A stretch of 64,000 nucleotides of DNA from Sequoia sempervirens (taxonomy: Eukaryota > Streptophyta > Pinopsida > Cupressales > Cupressaceae). Positions 47,678-57,114 of this stretch are shown here, one piece after another. Each line of letters opens with the position of its first letter. The first letter of the stretch is position 1. The notes under the pieces were generated by a model. It saw only the letters and a list, made by a program, of their open reading frames with translations. It did not search any database and was not told where the DNA came from. The stretch covers positions 49,158 through 113,157 of the forward strand of contig VDFB02321246.1 of assembly GCA_007258455.2 (NCBI GenBank). Reading direction: 5' to 3'. A program made the translations under genes and the position numbers.

Positions 47678-48599
47678 TGTAGACACTAAAAAATGTCCTG
47701 AAGCATATCATACACTCAAATCAGGTATACTAACATCATTTCCTCTCAAATCCATCCTCTTTTCGCTTAATTAATTGCATCATTTTCATCTATTAACCTA
47801 ACACATCAAATTGGGTTAATTCACCCCTATTCATGCTAACATTTCATCTCATTAAATTAAGTAAATCATATCATTTAATTTAATCCCCTAAGTTAGCTTA
47901 TTTAATTAAATAACCCTAAGTTATTTAATTAAAAATCATTTCACCTTTTCCTCTTTAATTAAATCATTTAATTTAATGAATACCCCTTTAATTCTTCTAA
48001 TCTCCTAATTGTTTAAATAAACCTTGTTTAATTAACAATTAAACTAATTTTCCTCCAAAAAGGAATATTCCCATTGAATATTCCTTATCTCCTTTTTTGC
48101 ACAATTAAAACTTTATTTTAATTTGTAAAATATATTTATCCTCACCCATGAGAATATTCCAAAGAATATTATCTCTCCTCCAATCATCTCACTTAGATTC
48201 TTAAGCAAGCTAATCTTATAACCTATTGAACAAGTCACTTGGTTACCTATGTGTGCAGGTCAAATGTGTGTTTGCTTAGAACAAATGTGAGCCCTTGATT
48301 AAATCTCATCTTGCATTCTCACCCATTGATGAGAATCCATGATCCATGACTCCTATTTCCTCCATCCCTAACCATTGATTGATTTTTTTGATCTCAACCC
48401 TCCATTTCTCATTTTCTTTCCTAAAAATAGGACAATATTTAGAGACAAATGGATCCATGATCTGTCAATTGCAAACTTATGTTGTTGAATTCACTCACAC
48501 TCGCATTTGTATTTTCCTCACTTTTAGCATATTTTAGTTCATTTTTTCGTTGCATAATAGATTAAAACATCCATTAATGGCTTCCATGCATCCATCTTA

Positions 48600-49355
48600 G
48601 GGTATGTCCAAGATCATTATGGGCCAAAAAGTGACAATATGATGGGTATGTGTAGGGTATGTGGCTGATGACTATTTTTTTACCCAAAATTTATGAAATG
48701 AAAAGGTTTTTTAATGGATATTCTATAACCATCACTCCATAAAATTATGCTTTACTTTGAATTTAAAATAATAAATTATTCATTTTCTATTTGAATTGAC
48801 TAAAGTCTTGATTGATAGGTTGATTAAGAAACATCTATAGCTTTCAAAGCGGTATCCACATTTTTTGAATCTAAAACATCATCACATTCTATGCTTGCAT
48901 ACTATAGGATTAAAAAAGTAGAATTTCATAAAGTTTTTAAGTTAAGGTGAATTGAACATACAATTTTATATTTTTTTAAAAGTTGTAATGAAAAATTTAT
49001 AATTAATTATTTACTTGGAAAAAATTACAAAAAATATATATAGGGACATGAGTTCTCTTCTATATATCCTTAAAAAATCATTTCATTTATTGGGGGGTGG
49101 TGGAGACACCTGCACTTGTATTTTCTGAAATTTAAGTTTCGAGGGAAATTTCAGATTTTCCACATGATTTTCTTTCTTTTTAAATAAACCTAGGAGTTTA
49201 GAATTGACATTCAATTTTCTGATTCTATTCTTACATATTTTTGAAATAATATAGATAACTTTTGAAATTTTTACGTCAAGTTGCCTAACTCAATTTTTTT
49301 TGAATTTTTCGCCACTTAAGGGCCTATTTTTTTCATGATGATCTTGCACATACCC
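48600..49355 (+). mobile_element. GGGTATGTG transposon, copy g, in the 3' LTR (TSD CTTA)
   Basis: 756 bp flanked by CTTA (48596-48599 and 49356-49359). The 5' LTR shows the empty site at 27757-27762. It has several small deletions relative to the others. It ends 11 bp before the LTR TATA box. Confidence 0.92.
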
Positions 49356-49366
49356 CTTAGTTTTTT

Positions 49367-49374
49367 TATAAATA
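49367..49374 (+). promoter_or_regulatory. Probable TATA box of the Tat 3' LTR
   Basis: TATAAATA, about 440 bp before the LTR end. The 5' LTR has TATAAATT at the same place (about 27769). Confidence 0.45.
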
Positions 49375-49822
49375 AGGGTTTCCATATTTTAGCTAAAAAT
49401 TAGCTTAGATTAGCTTAGCAATTGTATAGTTAGATCAAATTTAGCATAAAATCATGTTAATTCAGCTTGCATCACATTCAATTTAGCATAAATTATGTTT
49501 TCATCCATTTATCAAAATGGTTTCATCGATTCTCTTCGATATAATAAATTGAAAAATGTTCACTGATCAGGGGATTGGGAAAGGGTGGTTGTTCCACATC
49601 AACACGACACCAATTGCAAAATAGGATAAGTTTTAAAATGGGTTAGAGTAGGCATTTAACTACTTTCATAGTTTGTAGTTTTCAGTTTCAATAAATGCTT
49701 AGTTTAAACTTTCAATTTGAATGATTTTGTTTGAGATTGAGGTTTAGTGGCTAAATTATTCTTTGATTCATTATGGATCAAGCATAATTTACCCACACTA
49801 ATGATCCCCATCTCACAGTAAC

Positions 49823-51935
49823 CTACAAAAATGATATAGAACAATACATGCATAGAGGTACCTAACAATACATAGGATACAAGCATAAAGGAAAGGAAAG
49901 AATGATGATCTTTATTGATACAAAGGTATGGAGCCCATTTTATAGTTACAAAATGCTGAAAATAACATATTTCTACTAGAGAAATTCCAAGGAAGAACCC
50001 CTAAAAATATTACAAGTGTTTCCTTTGTAGTTTAGGTATAACTTAGTTGACTCTAGCTAAACCCTAACCTTGCCTAGAGTTAGCAACTAGCAAAAAATAT
50101 CTATATTAGATTTGAGGGGACTAGATCATGAAATCCATGTTGAAGAACAAGCCTAGGATTCACTAAGACCTACACACCATACCCTTGCAATAAATATTTT
50201 CCAAAATCTACTCCAAAAAAGCACTCACAAAATTAGTGATTTGGGTATGGGCAAGAGAAGGACAATAATTAGCCATAAGTGAGAAAGGGAGTCCACAAAA
50301 TCAATCACAACCATCATCAAATGCAATAAATATTTTCCTTTAAGCCCCAAAATTTTATCAGGTAGGTGATAATTTCTCTTAGCCATTATTGGCACTGCTA
50401 TTAAAAATGTGTCAAAACAAGGAAGGTTGAGGTGTTTAGCCTAAAAAAGAAGCCCATTCTAGATTTTGAATTAAATGGCTTGGAGGTCCAAAAAGGTGTC
50501 CCTATTGGAGGTTGGGAATTGGGCCTATCTCATACCTCCTACCACATGTCGAGAAGTACAAGGTCAAAGCCACGAAGATGAAGACTAGAACCCATTGGGC
50601 GTCAGGCTTCAAACTTGCATCCTACTGCTTGCTATGTTGGCAATGGACGTAGACCTTGAGCATTAGGAGTACTACTTGGTGAATGCTAAAGATAGGGAGA
50701 AATAATGCCAAATCCACAAATATTGGAACTAGTCAAAGTTCAAGCTTCGGCTTGCCAGCTTATCTTATACTACTAGATGGTAAGAGGTAAGGCGAAGCCC
50801 TGGCCTCTTAACTCCAAAACTCTAACACTTGGTTGGATATTGATGGAAGGAGTTAGGGAGAAAGGAGGGAGGTGATAAAAAGAAGGGAAGGTGAAATTGG
50901 GAGGAAGAAAAGAAGATCCTCGATCCTTGAAAGATCATTAGAGATCAGAGATTAGAGATCATGGATTTAGCTTCCCACTTACCAAGTGCTTACCGCAAGG
51001 TGTTAAGATGTAAGGTAGATGAGCGAAACCCACAAGTTTGAAAAATAAAAGTTTGAAAATTAAGGATTTAGTCAAATTTGGAAGAGCTAATCAAGATGCC
51101 ACGAAAGGAAGGATAAAAAAAATGGAAGAAAAGTAGAGGGGAAGAAGGCAAAGGCCCGATCACCGAAGGTCATGAAGAGGTTTCAGGGATTAGGGATTGA
51201 GAGGGAATCTTACTTCTTACCAAGTAAGAGGTAAGATAGAACTCCAATGTCTAATGCCCAAAAACTACATTGTGAATTAATGATTAGGGAAAGGAAAAGG
51301 GTGAATGGAAGAAAAAAGGTAAGTGAGAAGAGGGAAACTCGATGCCTAAAGTCTGAAAGGGTAAGACTTAAGCAAATTTATAAAGGAATTGGTCATACTT
51401 CAAGGATTAGGAAGGAGGCTTACGACTTGTGAAAAGAAGTGGTAAGGCTTAAAAGGGAATACCGAAGGTTGATTCTTGGAGCATTAGAAGAAGAGAATGG
51501 AAAAGGGGAAAAGATGACCCCAACAACCTAAATCTCAACACTTGGTCAATTCTAGGACTTTCTCAAAGGGGCCTTATGCAAGGTGACCCATGTGATATCT
51601 CTTGGATCGGTTTTCAATGGTGGTTCATAAGGATGGCATGAAATGGAAACATTCTTGACTACTTTGGGGGATGATTTGCTACTAATCATAAAATCTAGGG
51701 GACCTTATCAATCCATTGGGCATAAAGTCATGGGAAAACATTGAAGCAATTGGATTCAAACTTGGGACAAAATAAAACATGTGCAGGCTACTCTTGGAGG
51801 AAAGTAGGAAAATAAATACATGCATTCCCTTAAGGAGAATGCGATGTGTGCAAGGCACTTCTTGGAAGAAAAAACCTAAACTAATATGTACAAAAGATTT
51901 AAAATACCTCAAAATAAACGTCTACGGTGAATCCC
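49823..51935. other. Flank between the Tat element and the minus-strand gypsy pol
   Basis: Probably holds the 3' part of the minus-strand gypsy element whose pol ends near 51940, but I could not identify its polypurine tract or LTR. From about 50740 to 51500 it is purine-rich on the plus strand with a loose repeat. Confidence 0.4.
50740..51500. repeat. Loose ~220-bp purine-rich repeat, about four units
   Basis: A TTACCAAG...AGGTAAG-type word recurs near 50775, 50990, 51215 and 51425 at spacings of about 200-225 bp, each followed by GA-rich sequence with AAAGGAAGG or GAAGAAAAG runs. Units are strongly diverged. Confidence 0.4.
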
Positions 51936-51939
51936 ATCA

Positions 51940-53892
51940 ACTAGGATTTTTACTTCTTCTCCATCCATTTCTTATAGCTGGAAGGCATTATGTTGTTTGC
52001 ACTCAGAAATGATGCAAGGTCCACTCCACATGGAATCAAATTTTGTGTGCCTTCCAATTCTACTCTAAATCTCATCCCATTTTAGGACTACATCCCCTTC
52101 CTTGAAGACCCTAGGAGCTTCTCTTTTGTAAAAATACATCTTCATCTAATTTTGATGCTCCTTCATTGTCTTCATTGTTTTATTTTTTATTTCTTCCAAC
52201 TCCATTAGTTGTGCATACCTGATCTCCATTGGGTCTCCCACTTCTAACATTTCAAGTTGACTAACCAACTCAAGGGTTGGTAGCTCAACCAATAAGGTAA
52301 CCTTTCTTCTTTCCCATGTACCAGCATGTATGGGTAGTTTCTAGTGGATCTCTTGACCGTAAATCTATCCACCCATAAGGCATACTTCAACTCGGTGTGC
52401 CAAGTCCTTTGATTATTTTCCATGGTCCTATTGATGATCCTTGTCAAGTTCTTGTTTGTTGACTAAACAAAACCATTTCCTTGAGGGTAGTAGTCTAATG
52501 AATTACTCAGGTAAATGCCATTCTTGAAAGCCACTTCACTCAACTTTGTACTCATCAAGCTAAAGCATTATAAAAAATAATAGAATCAGGAACACCAAAT
52601 CTTGTTATTAAATCTTCATAAATCTTAGGGAAACACCTTAATTGGCTTCTTTCAATGCTACAAGTTAATTCCACCTAGTGAAGTAATTTATGGAAATGAG
52701 GACACATTTATGGCCTGCACTAGAAGGTGGATTAATGGCTCCAATAAAATCAATACCCCATTTCATGAAGGGTTGATCAACTTGGATGGACTACAAAAGA
52801 AGAGAAACCAACCTTTCTTTTCATAAGAAAAAGACACATTTACTACACTTTCTTAACCAATCATGGGTATCTTTTAATAAACTAGGCCAATAAGAGTCTA
52901 CCCTCATTATCTTCAGAGATGTAGTTTTGAGTGTAAAGTGTCCACCAACCTCTCCATCATGAAATTGCTCACGTACTTTGTCAACTCGATCAACATCAAT
53001 GCATCTGAGCAAGACACCATTTGAATCCTTCTTGAGAAGTATGCCTTTTAAAATCACATATGGTATAAATTTCAATCTAAAGTACCTTCTCTTAGCTCTA
53101 TCTATTCCTCGTGAGCACTCACTTGTTTGGAGAAAATGAACCATATCATTTACCTAGCTCTATGGAAAAGTATGTGCAGCTGTTTGGGACTGTTCTTGGT
53201 TGGCTAGGATAGCCTTTGTAACCTCCTCTTTGTTTTCTTCCATATCACTAGCTAGCTATTCAAACATAGCTCTACCTCTTACAAGCTTTGTGACCTTGAT
53301 TCCCACATCATACTCCATTACCTTAGTGACCTACCTAACCCTTTTTCCACTCAAATCCTTATTTAATAGGAAATCTTTCACACTTGGGTGAGCAACCATT
53401 AAATCAATCCTTTTATTGAAAAAAAAAGGCCTAAATTTCTTTAGAATTTTAATAACAACAAGAAAATGTTTCTAAAAAATATTATACCTTTTCTCATATC
53501 TCTCTAGGCCTTGACTAGAGAAAGCTATTAATTGTTCCAAGCCTTCCTCACTTTTTTGCACTAGCATAGCTGAGATGGTGTCCTTTTTTCCATAAGCACA
53601 GAGAATAAAATCCTTAGAAAAATTAGGATTTACCAATGTAGGTGCTGATTCTATGGCTTCTTTTATGTCCTAGAAAATTTCTTTTCCTTCCTTTGACCAT
53701 GTAAAACTCATATTTTTCTTCAACATAGTTCTTAGTGGCTTTAACAAATCGACAATATTAGGTATAAACCTTCTAACAAAGCTAATTATTCCTATGAAAC
53801 TTTGTAAACCCTTCTTATGTTTTGGTAAAGGTAAATCTAAGATGGCACTCACCCTTTCAAGATCGATTGTAATACCATTCTTGTACACCACA
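51940..53892 (-). pseudogene. pol: Minus-strand Ty3/gypsy pol remnant: RT thumb, RNase H, integrase
   Basis: From right to left on the minus strand: MVYKNGITIDLERVSAILD...LPKHKKGLQSFIG (RT connection, 53891-53670), an RNase H region (53660-53170), then integrase with an intact zinc region (FHDGEVGGHF ... YWPSLLKDTHDWLRKCSKC, about 52985-52835), FGVPDSIIFYNAL (Asp replaced by Tyr, about 52595) and YYPQGNGFV-stop-STN (about 52490), where the catalytic Glu codon is TAG. NRTMENNQRTWHTELKYALW follows at 52435-52380, and the C-terminal part with VVLKWD-like words ends near 51940. It is a different gypsy group from the Tat element, since no second RNase H is seen. It is cut at 53892 by an LTR-like sequence. 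Confidence 0.72.
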
Positions 53893-54076
53893 TGTGGACA
53901 CAGAAAAAGTAACCCTTCTACTTTTTCCTATTTTGTCCCTCCTTATGCTTAGATGGCTTGATTTTTCCTTGATTTAATGTTACAAAGTGGCTTACACATT
54001 CAAATTAGGTCTTGAATATTCAAATTATTAAGACTGTAATGAAGTATTTTGGCACTCAAATCCTTCTTAGCTCCTC

Positions 54077-54480
54077 TTAGGGTTTTTCACCTAGAAGGAG
54101 AGAGAAAATGGGCCAAAATGCACAGTGTTAACACTCAAGACTAAAGGATGGAAGAATAAAAATAAAATGTGGAGTGTATGAATGTGTCTTAATGTTGTAA
54201 ACTTAATGAAAATGAAGACTAAATAATCTAAATTGATCTAATACAAAAGTGGTGGAAAACATAGTGTTGAATGCAAATATGAACTAGAAACTTGAACAAA
54301 TGGAAACAAAAATGAATGAGACTGAATAGAGTGCACCTGGAGGTAGAATGATGTCATTGGAAGATTCTAGAATGTCTCAAAAACCTATTTCTGACTATCA
54401 AGAGCTAAAATATGAAGGAACCACTTTTCAGGCTTATAGAGGGGACTCATTCACCATGAGTAACAAATTAGTGCATCTAC
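54077..54480 (+). repeat. Left arm of a ~400-bp inverted repeat
   Basis: Matches the reverse complement of 56700-57097. Shared words in order: TAGGGTTTTTCACCTA, ACATAGTGTTG..TGCAAA, ATGAACTAGAA, GAGTGCACCTGGAGGTAGA. Roughly 65-70% similar by eye with gaps. Confidence 0.65.
54442..54471. repeat. Hairpin 1 (GGGACTCATTCACC type), degenerate
   Basis: GGGACTCATTCACC followed by a decayed second arm. It lies in the left inverted-repeat arm at the position where the right arm has hairpin 5. Confidence 0.45.
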
Positions 54481-55131
54481 AAGAATCTATAAAATTAGGA
54501 GTTGAGTTTGTGGAATTAGATCTGCACTTTTGTCTCCTAAAGGTCTCTACTTCTAAAACTATCAGATTCAAGTCTAAAAGTGACTTTTTGTTGATGTTTT
54601 GACTTGAATGATGGATAGATGACTTGAATGACTTTGAAATGCAATATCCAATTATTCCTAAACCTTCAAGAGTCCTAAAGCTGCAAATAATCAAGACAAG
54701 AGAGAGATATGTTGAAAGTTAGGGCATGGGGGTTTGCCTTAGTCAAACCTCGTTTAGGTAATTAAACAAAAGTGATGAAATAAAGTAATGAAGCATGTAA
54801 CAATGGATATTATTACCTTGTCATGATGATTTTATCTTGAAATTTTGCAACATAACATGAAGATTCAGCCCTTGAATGCTTTAGAAAGCTAACTTGAAGA
54901 CTTCTAATGAAGAAACCCTTAACATACTTGATTTGGAGTGAAAGATAGAAGATGTATTGATGATGAGAGGTGTAACAATGAGATAAGATGTGTAAAACGA
55001 GGATGTAAACACTTATTTATAGACAATTGTTCCTTAGTACTTGATAATACCTCATCATAGGCTGACATGGAGTAAAAATAAACTTTAAATTTTACTTTTT
55101 CCTACTCAATGTTGAAAATGGGGCCCAAATA

Positions 55132-55163
55132 GGACTCATTCACCGCACATGGTGAATGGGTCC
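55132..55163. repeat. Hairpin 2 (GGGACTCATTCACC type)
   Basis: GGACTCATTCACC, six-base loop GCACAT, GGTGAATGGGTCC: 12 of 13 arm pairs. A weaker outer stem (GAAAATGGGGCC with GGGGCCATTTC) extends it to about 65 bp. Confidence 0.75.
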
Positions 55164-56055
55164 CATAGGGGCCATTTCGACACCTAAGAAGCCAAGGAAT
55201 TAGGAAATAAGGTTTAAATTTCCATCTTGTCATGTATTTGATTAATTAAAGCCTTGAGATGCACAATATGGGTTAATTGATAGCTATTAATAATTATGTA
55301 AATGTTAAATAGGGATTGGGACACATAAATTAATGTGAAAGTGTGATTAAATACACTTTACAACATTAAAATTAGGTCCACATAGCCTAGAAGGGCACAA
55401 AAACCAATGTGAATGTGTAAATCACACTACAACACTAGTTTAGAATTAAATTTACATTAGGAACCTTCTATATTGATGTAACAATTTTAGTAAACATATT
55501 TTATAATGTTGAATTAGGGAGAAATAGGTTAATTAAGTCTAGAAAAGTGTGAAAGTCCTTTATAAGACTTTACAACACCTTAACACGATGTTATTAGAAG
55601 CATGTTTTTTGATTTACAAGGGTCCAAGACCTAGTGTGGATGCATAAAATACTTCACAAAACTAGATTAAGACCTCATTAAGTCCATTTTATCATGAATT
55701 AATCCCATGTCAAGCAAAGGGTCCTTTTTTCTATGGCACGAAGACTTTTTGATGTCTTGTGAAGGTGTTGTGAAGTGTTTTGACACATTTCTACCTTTTC
55801 TAAACTATTCTTATCATAATTCATCTAAACATCCCCTTTTTATTCCTTACCAAGTCTTATTTTGAATCATGTTGTAAATTTTGTAACAAAATTCCATGCT
55901 TCTTTAGGCTTGTCATCACTAATTAGACCTTTCTTATGACTTTTTTGGCCCCTTTATGCACTTACAGGTCATAATTAAGTGTATTTTTTAATTCAAACCC
56001 AATAAACATCATTAAATGCATCTTAATCCTCAACACCCACTTGCATGCCTTGAGT

Positions 56056-56089
56056 GGGACCCATTCTCCATGGGTAATGAATGAGTCCC
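56056..56089. repeat. Hairpin 3 (GGGACTCATTCACC type)
   Basis: GGGACCCATTC and GAATGAGTCCC pair around a 12-base centre containing CCATGG. Outer TGCC/GGCA words extend the stem. Confidence 0.7.
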
Positions 56090-56195
56090 TCTTGGCACAA
56101 AATTCAAAATAATTTAAAATTTCTTTTGGGTTTTTATTCATTAAGATCTTAGGTCAGCTTGTGATGTATTTTCAAGAAATTAGGGCATAAGTGTG

Positions 56196-56205
56196 TATAA
56201 ATATA
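56196..56205 (+). promoter_or_regulatory. TATA box in the LTR-like insertion
   Basis: TATAAATATA after GTGTG, followed within 60 bp by CATTCAAGCATTC-rich sequence as in the LTR transcription starts elsewhere in this window. Confidence 0.5.
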
Positions 56206-56630
56206 TGTTTTTCTATCATTTCATCATCCCATTCATTCAAGCATTCAATCCATCATAGCATTCAAGCATCACTACATCATTTCATCAAGAAATAATCAAG
56301 CATTTTGGAGCAGCCATTGTCATGTCTTCAGATTTCGTCATTAAGGGTTTGGTAAGTTTCTGACATTTGCATGTTATTTTTTTATCATTCTCTTTATTAT
56401 TCTCTTTGCATGTGTGTTTGCAAGTATTTTAGGTAGACTTGTCAAATTATTAGGTGTTGAAAAGTGATCAACAAGTCATTAAAGCTATTCAAGTCAAAAA
56501 ATTCCTAATTCAAGCTTGGAGAAGACATTCAACCCATTTTTTGTAGGTTTGAACCAGTCAACCCAACAAGAAGACAAGTGCAAATCTAGTTCCACATAGT
56601 TGAATTTAGAATTTTCATTTTTCTATAGGT

Positions 56631-56663
56631 GGAATGATTCACCATCAGTGGTGAATGTGTCCC
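56631..56663. repeat. Hairpin 4 (GGGACTCATTCACC type)
   Basis: GATTCACC, loop ATCAGT, GGTGAATG with outer GG/CC pairs. Same loop as hairpin 5. Confidence 0.65.
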
Positions 56664-56699
56664 ATTTCCAAGCTTGGAAAAGTGATTTTTGTGGTTTTC

Positions 56700-57097
56700 A
56701 ATTCCTAACACTCTAAAACCTATTTCAACAAAGTTTACCAGAAGTAGGACTGATTCACCATCAGTGGAAACTGAGTCCCGGTGGACATTAGTAGTGATTT
56801 ATGATACATTCTAAAACCTTCCAACATTAGCAATCTACCTCTAGGTGCACTCCATTCAATTTCATTCAAAAAAAAATTCATTTGCGCATGCTTCTAGTTC
56901 ATGTTTGCAAACAACACTATACTTTCCAAAACTTCACATTTCTTAGTTTTGCATTCATAAAAAATAGTATCTTTGTGTTTTCTACATTTGTTCCATCTCA
57001 TTTAGGAATATTACATCTATTCCAATTCAATATTGAGTGTAATCACCCTTGATTTTGACCCTATTCCTTCCCTTTTAGGTGAAAAACCCTAGAAGGG
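56700..57097 (-). repeat. Right arm of the ~400-bp inverted repeat
   Basis: Reverse-complement partner of 54077-54480. Its outer edge reads TAGGTGAAAAACCCTAGAAGG. Confidence 0.65.
56747..56779. repeat. Hairpin 5 (GGGACTCATTCACC type)
   Basis: GGACTGATTCACC, loop ATCAGT, GGAAACTGAGTCC: outer arms GGACT and AGTCC pair and the inner part is partly decayed. Confidence 0.6.
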
Positions 57098-57114
57098 CAA
57101 GTGAACCTTAGGGT

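Larger units (their letters stand above)
26045..49817 (+). mobile_element. Complete 23.8-kb Ty3/gypsy element, Tat type (TSD GTAAC)
   Basis: LTRs start TGTAGACACTAAAAAATGTC and end TCTCACA. GTAAC is duplicated at 26040-26044 and 49818-49822. Order inside: primer site, long leader, gag, protease, G-patch-like linker, RT, RNase H, second RNase H, integrase, then a non-coding 5-kb part with an antisense ORF, and a polypurine tract. A second RNase H domain and a long 3' region with an antisense ORF are known traits of the Tat lineage. Six later insertions of one small transposon family, plus one nested copy, add about 5.4 kb. All ORFs are interrupted. The LTRs differ by roughly 5-7% by eye in the first 120 bp. 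Confidence 0.9.
47678..49817 (+). repeat. 3' LTR of the Tat element (with transposon copy g inside)
   Basis: 2140 bp, of which 760 are copy g and its duplication. It lacks copy b and reads through AAACCTTGTTTAATT at about 48017. Ends TCTCACA before GTAAC. Confidence 0.88.
53893..57114 (+). mobile_element. LTR-like insertion with internal inverted repeats, boundaries uncertain
   Basis: The gypsy RT frame stops exactly where TGTGGACACAG begins (53893), a typical LTR start. A TATA box occurs at 56196 with CATTCAAGCATTC-rich sequence after it, as in other LTRs here. No ORF belongs to a known protein. The pol frame does not resume on the right, where a copia LTR begins at about 57115, so the right end is not fixed. 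Inside are an inverted repeat pair (54077-54480 with 56700-57097) and five hairpins. Confidence 0.4.

Noticed and set aside
24771..49355. Assigning the GGGTATGTG transposons to PIF/Harbinger
   Set aside because: The GGG start is suggestive, but the duplications are 4 bp, include ACCT and CTTA, and do not share a TWA core.
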